This document shows, in pieces, positions 1-12,447 of a stretch of DNA of 64,000 nucleotides. The DNA is from Serripes groenlandicus (Eukaryota > Mollusca > Bivalvia > Cardiida > Cardiidae). Position numbers and translations under genes: made by a program. The stretch is taken from the NCBI GenBank assembly GCA_031761405.1, contig JASEVX010000013.1, positions 54,675,136-54,739,135 on the forward strand. The letters run 5' to 3'. The notes under the pieces were generated by a model. It had not been told where the DNA came from and ran no database searches. It was given only the letters and a program-made list of their open reading frames with translations. The stretch's first letter is position 1, and each line of letters starts with the position of its first letter.

Positions 1-217
1 CGGACATTGGAAAAGGTATCAAAATTGACAGAGTTATTTATTCTCTTTTCATAGACGTGAACAGTTGTTTAAAAAAAGACAACGTTTTGAAATAGTGTGG
101 AAGGAACAGAAACTTCAATCAATTTCTTTCTTATAATGCAAATATAAAAATATTTTCAACAATTTATAATCAATCCACATACGACTTGAAAATACCGTAC
201 CAGTTAATAAATATATT
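1..217. other. No gene seen; AT-rich flank
   Basis: Low-complexity AT-rich sequence without a supported ORF, RNA or repeat family member. Confidence 0.5.
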
Positions 218-3148
218 GTGTTTACGTCGTTTTCAGCAAATTTTCCGTCATATTACATATGGTGTTTTCTGTGTAAGTAACCATCACTACTGGTCCTTTA
301 ATTCTGACACAGACGAGTCAGTGGGTTATGCTTCCCCTACAATCCCGAGCACCAACGAGTTAGTCGTTATGCTTCCCCTACAATCCCGAGCACCAACGAG
401 TCAGTCGTTATGCTTCCCCTACAATCCCGAGCACAAACGAGTCAGTCGTTATGCTTCCCCTACAATCCCGAGTACCAAGAAGTCAGTCGTTATGCTTCCC
501 CTACAATCCCGAGTACCAACGAGTCAGTCGTTATGCTTCCCCTACAATCCCGAGTACCAAGGAGTCAGTCGTTATGCTTCCTCTACAATCCCGAGCACCA
601 ACGAGTCAGTCGTTATACTTCCCCTACAATCCCGAGTACCAAGGAGTCAGTCGTTATATTTCCCCTACAATCCCGAGCACCGAGGAGTCAGTCGTTATGC
701 TTCCCCTACAATCTCAAGCACCGAGGAGTCAGTCGTTATGCTTCCCCTACAATCCCGAGCACCGAGGTGTCAGTCGTTATGCTTCCTCTACAATCTCAAG
801 CACCGAGGAGTCAGTCGTTATGCTTCCCCTACAATCCCAAGCACCAACGAGTCAGTCGTTATACTTCCCCTACAATCCCAAGCACCAAGGAGTCAGTCGT
901 TATATTTCCCCTACAATCCCGAGCACCGAGGAGTCAGTCGTTATGCTTCCCCTACAATCCCGAGCACCGAGGAATCAGTCGTTATGCTTCCCCTACAATC
1001 TTGAGTACCAACGAGTCAGTCGTTATGCTTCCCCTACAATCTCGAGCACCAACGAGTCAGTCGTTATGCTTCCCCTACAACACCGAGCACCGAGGAGTCA
1101 GCCGTTATGCTTCCCCTACAATCCCGAGCACTAAGGTGTCAGTCGTTATGCTTCCCCTACAATCTCGAGCACCGAGGGGTCAGTCGTTATGCTTCCCCTG
1201 CAACCCCGAGCACCGAGGGGTCAGTCGTTATGCTTCCCCTACAATCCCGAGCACCAAGGAGGCTGTCGTTATGCTTCCCCTACAATCCCGAGCACCAACG
1301 AGTCAGTCGTTATGCTTCCCCTACAATCCCGAGCACAAACGAGTCAGTCGTTATGCTTCCCCTACAATCCCGAGTACCAAGGAGTCAGTCGTTATGCTTC
1401 CTCTACAATCCCGAGTACCGAGGAGTCAGTCGTTATGCTTCCCCTACAATCCCGAGTACCAACGAGTCAGTCGTTATGCTTCCCCTACAATCTCGAGCAC
1501 CAACGAGTCAGTCGTTATGCTTCCCCTACAATCTCGAGCACCAACGAGTCAGTCGTTATGCTTCCCCTACAATCCCGAGCACTAAGGTGTCAGTCGTTAT
1601 GCTTCCCCTACAATCTCGAGCACCGAGGGGTCAGTCGTTATGCTTCCCCTACAACCCCGAGCACCAACGAGTCAGTCGTTAGACTTCCCCTACAATCCCG
1701 AGCACCAACTAGTCAGTCGTTATGCTTCCCCTATAATCCCGAGCACCGAGGAGTCAGTCGTTATGCTTCCTCTACAATCCCGAGCACCGATAAGTCAGTC
1801 GTTATGCTTCCCCTACAATCCCGAGCACCAAGGAGTCAGTCGTTATGCTTCCCCTACAATATCGAGCAGCGAGGAGTCAGTCGTTATGCTTCCCATACAA
1901 TCCCGAGCACCAAGGAGTCATTCGTTATGCTTCCCCTACAATCTCGAGCACCAAGGAGTCAGTCGTTATGCTTCCTCTACAATCTCGAGTACCGAGGAGT
2001 CAGTCGTTATGCTTACCCTACAATCCCGAGCACCAACGAGTCAGTCGTTATATTTCCCCTACAATCCCGATCACCGAGGAGTAAGTCGTTATGCTTCCCC
2101 TACAATCCCGAGCACCGAGGAGTCAGTCGTTATGCTTCCTCTACAATCTCAAGCACCGAAGAGTCAGTCGTTATGCGTCCCCTACAATCTCGAGCACCGA
2201 GGAGTCAGTCGTTATGCTTCCCCTACAACCCCGAGCACCAACGAGTCAGTCGTTATGCTTCCCCTACAATCCCGAGCACCAACGAGTCAGTCGTTATGCT
2301 TCCCCTATAATCCCGAGCACCGAGGAGTCAGTCGTTATGCTTCCTCTACAATCCCGAGCACCGATGAGTCAGTCGTTATGCTTCCCCTACAATCCCGAGC
2401 ACCAATGAGTCAGTCGTTATGCTTCCCCTACAATCTCGAGCACCGAGGAATCAGTCGTTATGCTTCCCCTACAATCTCGAGCACCAACGAGTCAGTCGTT
2501 ATGCTTCCCCTACAATCTCGAGCACCAACGAGTCAGTCGTTATGCTTCCCCTACAACACCGAGCACCGAGGAGTCAGCCGTTATGCTTCCCCTACAATCC
2601 CGAGCACTAAGGTGTCAGTCGTTATGCTTCCCCTACAATCTCGAGCACCGAGGGGTCAGTCGTTATGCTTCCCCTGCAACCCCGAGCACCGAGGGGTCAG
2701 TCGTTATGCTTCCCCTACAATCCCGAGCACCAAGGAGGCTGTCGTTATGCTTCCCCTACAATCCCGATCACCGAGGAGTCAGCCTTATGCTTCCCCTACA
2801 ACCCCGAGCACCGAGGATTCAGTCGTTATGCTTCCACTACAATCCCGAGCACCAAGAAGTCAGTCGTTATGCTTCCCCTACAATCCCGATCACCGAGGAG
2901 TCAGTCGTTATGCTTCCCCTACAATCCCGTCACCGAGGAGTCAGTCGTTATGATTCCCCTACAATACCGAGCACCAAGGAGTCAGTCGTTCTGCTTCCCC
3001 TACAATCCCGAGCACCAAGGGGAGCGGGGGGATGGTAAGGGTGCATAAAAAACATTTTTGAAAAACTTTTTATGATATGGCCAGAGATCGGAGCAGTGAC
3101 CTCCTGCACCAAGGCGGTCGCTCTACCACTACACTACCAATGTGGTCA
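218..3148 (-). mobile_element. tRNA-derived SINE (family C) enlarged by internal tandem expansion
   Basis: The left flank (218-330, tttacgtcgttttcagc...) matches the 3'-tail and body of the SINEs at 13430-13690 and 22205-22465. The right flank (about 3070-3148, ending ctctaccactacactacca) matches their minus-strand tRNA-like head with the B-box region degraded. Between the two flanks, a segment present once in the other copies is repeated about 66 times. Confidence 0.8.
309..3020. repeat. 41-bp tandem array (about 66 units)
   Basis: The unit runs GAGTCAGTCGTTATGC, then TTCCCCTACAATCC, then CGAGCACCAAC. It varies at a few positions (accaac/accgag/accaag; cccgag/ctcgag). There is no stop on the plus strand and 41 is not a multiple of three, so all three plus frames stay open with a 41-residue period. 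That explains the long overlapping ORFs here; none shows coding features. Confidence 0.95.
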
Positions 3149-3149
3149 G

Positions 3150-3290
3150 TTTTTAGAGCGTCCGCCTCGTGCCGGAGACACAAAGGTTCAATCCACGGTG
3201 TCTCCTAGAGAATATGCTAATCCACCAAAGAAGCAGTTTCCCTCTGTGATGCTCAAGGTTGCGGGGAATATATAATGACTTATGTCCGAA
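3150..3290 (+). mobile_element. tRNA-like SINE fragment
   Basis: Plus-strand tRNA-like stretch (gagcgtccgcctcgtgccgg followed by an aaaggttcaatcc B-box-like segment). The remainder is not recognisable; too degraded to assign to a family. Confidence 0.4.
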
Positions 3291-3339
3291 TGCGGTTGAT
3301 GCCCGTAGTCATTTTAAACTGATTAAAACGTTCAGCTTA

Positions 3340-3515
3340 TATTATTCACGATCGAGTTTCTGCTTCCTGGAGCCTTTAAAACCAGTACTTGCGACGTTTG
3401 TGTTGAGCAATCCCGCCAAAGGCAGAGCCCGCTCAGCACGGGAATCGAACACGAGACATTTGGTATGAAATGCCGGCGCTTTACCACTGCATCACTGCCT
3501 TCCCGAGTACGTACT
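3340..3515 (-). mobile_element. tRNA-derived SINE fragment (family D)
   Basis: The minus-strand head is recognised by the reverse-complement B box (gggaatcgaacacgag) followed by gccggcgctttaccactgc. The same head type recurs at 46040-46275. Confidence 0.6.
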
Positions 3516-3564
3516 TCAACACGCCGTTGTATATAACTGAAAAGTAGTTGAAAGCTGAAAAAAA

Positions 3565-3790
3565 GACCATTATGGCTTCTGCGTTATGTTTCGACCCAAA
3601 TCAGCCTGCACAGTCCACGCAGACTGCCAAGGGGCGATACATTCCGCCTCAGTGGGATAGAGGTATAGAGTAAGGATTCCTGAAACAGAAAATCCACAGG
3701 AGGCGAAAAGTGTCTATCCGGATCAGCCTTCGCGGCATGTTTAGGCTGATCCGGGTCGATACTTTACGCAGTCCACAATGTTGAAAATCA
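3565..3790. mobile_element. MITE, GCGCAGGCTGATC family, degraded copy
   Basis: Two mirrored halves around ggatcagcc/ggctgatcc and cgatactttacgcag, as in the intact copy at 16015-16279. The outer ends have decayed. Confidence 0.65.
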
Positions 3791-5950
3791 CAATATAATG
3801 TCAATATTGTAGAAGCTTTAGTTATATACACCGATACATCTTATGATAATTATGTAAAAATTAAACTGGAATAGCGAATAAGGAAATCGCTTGGGGGAAA
3901 TTGGTCGATGCGTCATCATTAATAAAATAGTTCTGTCTTTTAGCATACTGATGTGAAGTAATAAATAACAACGGAACAATGTGGATATTAACTGTACTGA
4001 TTTCATCATGCAAATAATTTGTGAACTTGCCGTTTCAAAATTCCAATCCGCTCCAAGCGACAATTGGTGTTGCAGCATATCTCTTTTGGCATCATACACA
4101 TGAAAATGGAGTGAATTTATAGTTTCACGTCGATGTTAGCAATATACATGTTCTAGTACGTGTTTCAGTTATTCTACTCACATAATTCTTGGCCCTCTCG
4201 CACGGCATTCTTCCTATGCAACTGGCAACTTTCCAACATAGACTTATTAGTCGCCGGGCAGAAGCCCGCGACTTCTATTTTTAATAGGTTTTCGGAATAA
4301 CATGGGAGGGGGGATTATTATTAGAAAGAAACACATTTAGATGTCTTGAACATATTACAATTGTGTTTGTTTAAAAACACTAAGTAATGACACATTTAAA
4401 ATGAAATAAATATTCCGATGTTTTAGGTATTTTCAGTTTCTTTATTTTGACTCGCATTTATGTTTTTTTGTTTTATTTACGAAGACAAAACAGTCCCTAT
4501 TAGCTAGACTGGTATACTTTATTTTACACTATATACTACATGTACTCAAAACTAACTACAAACCTTTACGTCGCAGTCTAATTTGTTTATATACGCGCAC
4601 CTGCTTGAAGCGTGACTCGCGAATACCAACTGCGTAGATCAATCTCCTTTGCAGAGAGCCGTCTCTTTACACTCACTTACAAATAGCAAATCGTAGGTGA
4701 TTTAAAATGTTTATTTGGTTCGAAACAAATGAAGAAAAGAACAAACCGAGATAAAACTAGTTTTAATAGAAAAATTACTTTGAACGAACACGCGCTGCCT
4801 ATAAAGAGAGTTTCAAGAACGACACCTCTGCGAATAAGAAAGAATCGGGTCGTTCGTACAAAATTAGTTCGTCCTTGACAATTTTAAATGTGTCATTTAA
4901 TTCCCTAAAGGCATATTGCTTCCGATCTGCATATTGTTATGCATCATTGACACAAGGGCGCTCATCATAATATAATTTTAAAACATGAGTAGTTATTATT
5001 TTCGTTATAAAAAAGGAAGGAAAGAATTAAAATAAGTTTGTAGGGCTCAGTTTATGTTCGAAATTAAGTTTAAATTATACAACAATTTCAATGAGATTTA
5101 ACTGTTTAGTTGATATTATATTTCGAAGGTGGTCTAATTTATAAATATTGGACTACATTTCAACATTTGTTAAAGTATAATATAATTAGGATGCCAAGCT
5201 AATATCATTTTGAGAAAAAGAGAAAACTCATGTCTTTAGCGATTTAACCCTTAACTCATTGTTTTAAAAGTAGATTGCTGCAAAGGTGTCCACTGTTGAC
5301 TTTAATAGAGGAAAGGTAAAATGACGTGCTATTGCATGCAAATCCTAAATTGTCTGTTTTGTGGTTTTATTGAAAAATAATAAAATTCAAATATTCTGAC
5401 AAACATCTTGAAAAGTGTATGTGGAATTCACAAATCTTATAAGTATTCCTTAATGAAAGCACTATATACTTACTAAGACTAATGATTGGCAAGATTTCTC
5501 ATTTCCATTACTGTTTATGATCAATAATTAGTTGGTTGTGTGTATGGTCAACCTACTTTGGAATGGAGATTGATCATAAACAATGAAAGGCTTCAATTAT
5601 CATTCACTTCGTTGACAAAATAATGCAAGTTATGATACATTTTCACTTCACCCCACCCCTGATGTTCCAATATGCCACTCAGTTGATAACTGTTTATTCA
5701 ACTACTATAATGTTAGTGTTATGCATAACTGCACTATGGATATCCGGCGACATTGATGCGTTGCATCAACTTTCTCTTGTACTACACTTATATTGGCTGA
5801 AGACGAACAACGCATGTCACAATCGCTTTATGAATCGGTAAATGTAAGGGCCGTTTTTTTCCTTTCTTCGAGCCCACGACCGTTCAGACCATTTACAACG
5901 ACGGTATCAACTGCTGTTATCAAAATACATCGATCATGACACATTCAGTA
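3791..5950. other. No gene seen; AT-rich intergenic stretch
   Basis: Only short chance ORFs. A 16-bp inverted repeat (tgtttatgatcaat / attgatcataaaca) lies at about 5512-5583; nothing else was recognised. Confidence 0.5.
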
Positions 5951-5954
5951 CGAT

Positions 5955-6135
5955 TTATTGGAGTTTAACGCCGCTTTCAACATGTTTTCAGTTATATCAC
6001 GACATTTCATGGAAAAGTTACCAGTACTACCGGTCCATTTATCCTGACATCAGCCAGTCTGGTGTTATGCTAACCCCACAACCCTGAGTACCAAGGAGGG
6101 TTGCTATTACTACCATTTGTATAGTCTTTGGTATG
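5955..6135 (-). mobile_element. SINE family C, tail half only
   Basis: Carries the shared SINE tail (tttaacgccgctttcaac, then ttatatcacgac) and the single-copy form of the segment that became the 41-bp array (cagtctggtgttatgc...gagtaccaagg). The tRNA-like head is missing after about 6135. Confidence 0.7.
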
Positions 6136-6139
6136 ACTT

Positions 6140-6689
6140 CTAAGTGCATCTGTGTCCTCGTATTTGCTGAACACTGGTATGTATGTGTGTCACCATATTA
6201 AATAAAGATGAAGCTTAATTTGCATCGTTGGCTAATATTGGTCAACTCTTTAAATGCTTTCAATAGAATTAATTCCAAAAACATAATGACTTCAATTTAG
6301 TGCTTTACATATAAGTTTGAAAAATCAATACACTAACTCCTGCGTAATTAAACGAGGCTCCATTCAAGGAATAAATTACTAAGTCAGCAATTACATACAT
6401 GTATGTAAACATCTACACCATTGTAATCACCGGAAAGAAAGATTATGATGAAACATTAAAACAAACAAGTATAATCTGTACGTAGTATTTACGTTAAAAG
6501 GCAACTTCCATTACATCCCTTTCTTGTTTGACAGAGTATCTTGGAAAATTGTTTATTATGGTTTCCGAAATCATTTCCGGTGACGCTGGAAGTCACCCCA
6601 CAGTAAATTACATTACTCATATTTAACGTCGACGGAGTTTAACGAATTGACCGGATATAACCGAACATTCAAATTTACTTCGAATGGAT
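6140..6689. other. No gene seen
   Basis: AT-rich sequence without a recognised element. The last 60 bases (gaccggatataaccgaac) may be a decayed edge unit of the following array. Confidence 0.4.
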
Positions 6690-9600
6690 GATATGGTCAA
6701 CTCGGTTAAAAGTACATTATCGTATTTGAGTCGACTTATGCCGGGTTGTTTGAAATGATGTCCGTTTGTTGGTTAACTCGGTTAAAAGTACATTATCGTA
6801 TTTGAGTCGAGTTATGCCGGGTTGTTTGAAGTGATGTCCGTTTGTTGGTTAACTCGGTTAAAAGTACATTATCGTATTTGAGTCGAGTTATGCCGGGTTG
6901 TTTGAAGTGATGTACGTTTGTTGGTTAACTCGGTTAAAAGTACATTATCGTATTTGAGTCGAGTTATGCCGGGTTATTTGAAGTGATGTACGTTTGTTGG
7001 TTAACTCGGTTAAAAGTACATTATCGTATTTGAGTCGAGTTATGCCGGGTTGTTTGAAGTGATGTACGTTTGTTGGTTAACTCGGTTAAAAGTACATTAT
7101 CGTATTTGAGTCGAGTTATGCCGGGTTGTTTGAAATGATGTCCGTTTGTTGGTTAACTCGGTTAAAAGTACATTATGGTATTTGAGTCGAGTTATGCCGG
7201 GTTATTTGAAGTGATATCCGTTTGTTGGTTAACTCGGTTAAAAGTACATTATCGTATTTGAGTCTAGTTATGCCGGGTTGTTTGAAGTGATGTCCGTTTG
7301 TTGGTTAACTCTGTTAAAAGTACATTATCGTATTTGAGTCGAGTTATGCCGGGTTCTTTGAAGTGATGTCCGTTTGTTGGTTAACTCGGTTAAAAGTACA
7401 TTATCGTATTTAAGTCGAGTTAGGCCGAGTTGTTTGAAGTGATGTCCGTTTGTTGGTTAACTCGGTTAAAAGTACTTTATTGTATTTAAGTCGAGTTATG
7501 ACGGGTTGTTTGAAATGATGTCCGTTTGTTGGTTAACTCGGTTAAAAGTACATTATCGTATTTGAGTCGAGTTATGCCGGGTTGTTTGAAGTGATGTCCG
7601 TTTGTTGGTTAACTCGGTTAAAAGTACATTATCGTATTTGAGTCGAGTTATGCCGGGTTGTTTGAAGTGATGTACGTTTGTTGGTTAACTCGGTTAAAAG
7701 TACATTATCGTATTTGAGTCGAGTTATGCCGGGTTATTTGAAGTGATGTACGTTTGTTGGTTAACTCGGTTAAAAGTACATTATCGTATTTGAGTCTAGT
7801 TATGCCGGGTTGTTTGAAGTGATGTCCGTTTGTTGGTTAACTCTGTTAAAAGTACATTATCGTATTTGAGCCGAGTTATGCCGGGTTCTTTGAAGTGATG
7901 TCCGTTTGTTGGTTAACTCGGTTAAAAGTACATTATCGTATTTAAGTCGAGTTAGGCCGAGTTGTTTGAAGTGATGTCCGTTTGTTGGTTAACTCGGTTA
8001 AAAGTACTTTATTGTATTTAAGTCGAGTTATGACGGGTTGTTTGAAGTGATGTCCGTTTGTTGGTCAACCCGGTTAAAAGTACATTATCGTATTTAAGTT
8101 GAGGTATGCCGGGTTGTTTGAAATGATGTCCGTTTGTTGGTCAACCAGGTTAAAAGTACATTATCGTATTTAAGTTGATATATGCCGGGTTGTTTGAAGT
8201 GATGTCCGTTTGATGGTGAACTCAGTTAAAAGTACATTATCATATTTAAGTCGAGATATGCCGGGTTGTTTGAAAAGATGTCCGTTTGTTGGTCAACTCG
8301 GTTAAAAGTACATTATCGTATTTAAGCCGAGTTAGGCCAGGTTGTTTGAAGTGATGTTCGTGTGTTGGTCAACTCGGATAAAAGTACATTATCGTATTTA
8401 AGTCGAGTTATGCCGGGTTGTTTGAAGTGATGTCCGTTTGTTGGTCAACTCTGATAAAAGTACATTATCATATTTAAGTCGAGTTATGCCGGGTTGTTCG
8501 AAGTGATGTCCGTTTGTTGGTCAACCTGGTTAAAAGTACATTATCGTATTTAAGTCGAGTTATGCCGGGTTGTTTGAAATGAAGTCCGTTTGTTGGTTAA
8601 CCAGGTTAAAAGTACATTATCGTATTTAAGTTGAGTTATGCCGGGTTGTTGGAAGTGATGTCCGTTTGTTGGTCAACTCGGTTAAAAGTACATTATCGTA
8701 TTTAAGTTGTGTTATGCCGGGTTGTTTGAAGTGATGTCCATTTGTTGGTGAACTCGGTAAAAAGTACATTATCGTATTTAAGTTGAGGTATGCCGGGTTG
8801 TTTAAAATGATGTCCGTTTGTTGGTCAAAATGGTTAAAAATACATTATCGTATTTAAGTCGAGTTATGCTGCGTTGTTTGAAATGATGTCCGTTTGTTGG
8901 TTAACTCTGTTAAAAGTACATTATCGTATTTGATTCGAGTTATGCCGGGTTGTTTGAAGTGATGTCCGTTTGTTGGTTAACTCGGTTAAAAGTACATTAT
9001 CGTATTTGAGTCGAGTTATGCCGGGTTGTTTGAAGTGATGTACGTTTGTTGGTTAACTCGGTTAAAAGTACATTATCGTATTTGAGTCGAGTTATGCCGG
9101 GTTGTTTGAAGTGATGTACGTTTGTTGGTTAACTCGGTTAAAAGTACATTATCGTATTTGAGTCGAGTTATGCCGGGTTGTTTGAAGTGATGTACGTTTG
9201 TTGGTTAACTCGGTTAAAAGTACATTATCGTATTTGAGTCGAGTTATGCCGGGTTGTTTGAAATGATGTCCGTTTGTTGGTTAACTCGGTTAAAAGTACA
9301 TTATGGTATTTGAGTCGAGTTATGCCGGGTTATTTGAAGTGATGTCCGTTTGTTGGTTAACTCGGTTAAAAGTACATTATGGTATTTGAGTCGAGTTATG
9401 CCGGGTTGTTTGAAGTGATGTCCGTTTGTTGGTTAACTCTGTTAAAAGTACATTATCGTATTTGAGTCGAGTTATGCCGGGTTCTTTGAAGTGATGTCCG
9501 TTTGTTGGTTAACTCGGTTAAAAGTACATTATCGTATTTAAGTCGAGTTAGGCCGAGTTGTTTGAAGTGATGTCCGTTTGTTGGTTAACTCGGTTAAAAG

Positions 9601-10815
9601 TACTTTATTGTATTTAAGTCGAGTTATGACGGGTTGTTTGAAGTGATGTCCGTTTGTTGGTCAACCCGGTTAAAAGTACATTATCGTATTTAAGTTGAGG
9701 TATGCCGGGTTGTTTGAAATGATGTCCGTTTGTTGGTCAACCAGGTTAAAAGTACATTATCGTATTTAAGTTGATATATGCCGGGTTGTTTGAAGTGATG
9801 TCCGTTTGATGGTGAACTCAGTTAAAAGTACATTATCATATTTAAGTCGAGATATGCCGGGTTGTTTGAAAAGATGTCCGTTTGTTGGTCAACTCGGTTA
9901 AAAGTACATTATCGTATTTAAGCCGAGTTAGGCCAGGTTGTTTGAAGTGATGTTCGTGTGTTGGTCAACTCGGATAAAAGTACATTATCGTATTTAAATC
10001 GAGTTATGCCGGGTTGTTTGAAGTGATGTCCATTTGTTGGTCAACTCTGATAAAAGTACATTATCATATTTAAGTCGAGTTATGCCGGGTTGTTCGAAGT
10101 GATGTCCGTTTGTTGGTCAACCTGGTTAAAAGTACATTATCGTATTTAAGTCGAGTTATGCCGGGTTGTTTGAAATGAAGTCCGTTTGTTGGTTAACCAG
10201 GTTAAAAGTACATTATCGTATTTAAGTTGAGTTATGCCGGGTTGTTGGAAGTGATGTCCGTTTGTTGGTCAACCAGGTTAAAAGTACATTATCGTATTTG
10301 AGTCGAGTTAATTTTATGCCGGGTTGTTTGAAGTGATGTCCGTTTGTTGGCTAACTCTGTTAAAAGTACATTATCATATTTAAGTCGAGTTATGCCGGGT
10401 TGTTCGGAGTGATGTCCGTTTGTTGGTCAACCTGTTTAAAAGTACATTATAGTATTTAAGTCGAGTTATGCCGGGTTGTTTGAAATGACGTCCGTTTGTT
10501 GGTTAACCAGGTTAAAAGTACTTTATCGTATTTAAGTTGAGTTATGCCGGGTTGTTGGAAGTGATGTCCGTTTGTTGGTCGACCAGGTTAAAAGTACATT
10601 ATCGTATTTAAGTCGAGTTATGCCGGGTTGTTTGAAGTGATGTGCGTTTGTTGGTTAACTCTGTTAAAAGTACATTATCGTATTTAAGTCGAGTTATGCC
10701 GGGTTGTTTGAAGTGATGTCCGTTTGTTGGTCAAGTCGGTTAAAAGTACATTATCGTATTTGAGTCGAGTTATGCCGGGTTGTTCGAAGTGATGTTTGTT
10801 TGTTGGTGAACACTT
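6690..10815. repeat. 76-bp tandem array (about 54 units) with higher-order blocks
   Basis: The unit starts TTAACTCGGTTAAAAGTAC, includes GAGTCGAGTTATGCCGGG and ends GATGTCCGTTTGTTGG. Spacing is 76 bp (for example gttaaaag at 6781 and 6857). Variant units recur in the same order at offsets of 532 bp (7 units), 1596 bp (21 units) and 2128 bp (28 units), so whole blocks were duplicated. Confidence 0.95.
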
Positions 10816-10864
10816 TTCCCATTTATAGACGTTTTCTGGCGCCTCCGTAGCAGACGAGTTTGTA

Positions 10865-11015
10865 AGGCATTATGTCAAAAGGAAATACTGCTCATTATGA
10901 ACTATTTCTGCCTTTTCAAAATATTTTCCACTTTATTCAATAATTTTGATTTCATATAAAGTGTCCATAATTGTTAAAAAAATCAAAAAAAAATCAAAGT
11001 CGTCTGCTGTGGATA
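10865..11015. mobile_element. TTAA-MITE, decayed partial copy
   Basis: Contains the mirrored core (actgctcattatgaactatttctgcc) and a terminal piece (aaagtcgtctgctgtgga) of the MITE that is intact at 40326-40539. Confidence 0.55.
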
Positions 11016-11128
11016 TTTTGTTGCGAGAAAGAGTTGGTGGGCAACCTTTAACTGTATTTCAGTGTTATCGCTCATACCCTCGAAACCCCGCATGCCGAAT
11101 AGGGAAGCAACTACAGGTACTACCGTAT

Positions 11129-12447
11129 TTAACCCCTACGTCCCTCATACAACACATTTACAGTAGACTAACCCCCCATGTCCCTCATACAACAAATCTA
11201 CAGCAGACTTACCCCCATGTCCCTCATACAACAAATCTACAGTAGACTAACCCCCATGTCCCTCATACAACAAATATACAGCAGACTTAACTCCCACGTC
11301 CCTCATACAACAAATGTACAGCAGACTAACTCCCATGTCCCTTTTAAATACAACAAATATACAACAGACTAACTCCCACGTCCCTCATACAACAAATTTA
11401 CAGTAGACTAACCCCCACGTCCCTCATACAACACATTTACAGTAGACTAAATCCCACGTCCCTCATACAACAAATGTACAGCAGACTAACTCCCATGTCC
11501 CTCATACAACAAATCTACAACAGACTAACTCCCAAGTCCACTCATACAGCAAATGTACAGCAGACCAACCCCATGTCCCTCATACAACAAATATACAGCA
11601 GACTTATCCCCATATCCCTCATACAATAAATATACAGTATACTAACCTCCATGTCCCTCATACAACAAATGTACAGCATACTTATCCCCATGTCCCTCAT
11701 ACAACAAATATACAGCAGACTTATCCCCATATCCCTCATACAATAAATATACAGTATACTAACCCCCATGTCCCTCATACAGCAAATGTACAGCAGACTT
11801 ATCCCCATATCCCTCATACAACAAATACACAGTATACTAACCCCCATGTCCCTCATACAGCAAATATACAGCAGACTAACCCCCATGTCCCTCATACAAC
11901 AAATGTACAGCAGACTAACCCCCATATCCCTCATACAACAAATATACAGCAGACTAACCACCAAGTCCACTCATACAGCAAATGTACAGCAGACCAACTC
12001 CCATGTCCCTCATACAACAAATATACAGCAGACTAACCCCCAAGTCCACTCATACAGCAAATGTACAGCAGACCAACTCCCATGTCCCTCATACAACAAA
12101 TATACAGCAGACTAACCCCCAAGTCCACTCATACAGCAAATGTACAGCAGACCAACTCCAATAAATATACAGCAGACTAACCCCCAAGTCCACTCATACA
12201 GCAAATGTACAGCAGACCAACCCCATGTCCCTCATACAACAAATATACAGCAGACGACATTGAAAACATCTCTGCAAAAAATATGGAAAACCGCTTAAAT
12301 TGAAAGTGTTCTTACTGAAAAGATCTGAAAACGCTGTGACAAAATGAGAAATTGCTAATCAGGAGCAATTTCTACTTTTGCTACAATGTTTTCAAACGTT
12401 GTCAGTTGCAGATGTGTCAGAAAGCGTCTGTATGTAGGAAGGGTTAA
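11129..12447. mobile_element. TTAA-flanked MITE (piggyBac-like) enlarged by a 39-bp array
   Basis: TTAA occurs at both ends (11129-11132 and 12444-12447). Inside it the left end reads ccctacgtccctcatac and the right end reads cgtctgtatgtaggaaggg in mirror. After the array, from about 12255, the normal MITE interior resumes (gacgacattgaaaac, then the gagaaattgctaatcaggag core). TTAA duplication with CCC/GGG ends is the hallmark of piggyBac-type elements (established); assignment of this MITE to that superfamily is inference. Confidence 0.72.
11133..12255. repeat. 39-bp tandem array (about 29 units)
   Basis: Unit: taacccccatgtccctcat, then acaacaaatatacagcagac. It matches the left terminal repeat of the TTAA-MITE (taaccctttcctacataca, then acaaatctgcagcagac at 17885). 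Because 39 is 13 codons, ORFs run through on both strands with a 13-residue period; these are not genes. Confidence 0.93.

Noticed and set aside
410..2953. Long plus-strand ORFs (up to 437 codons) with a 41-residue period
   Set aside because: The 41-bp unit has no plus-strand stop, so all three frames stay open. The array interrupts a SINE, and there is no splice or start context.
5623..5841. 72-codon plus-strand ORF
   Set aside because: Isolated, with no motif, splice sites or codon pattern beyond chance.
11178..12164. 13-residue-period ORFs on both strands
   Set aside because: Consequence of a 39-bp unit (13 codons) inside a MITE.
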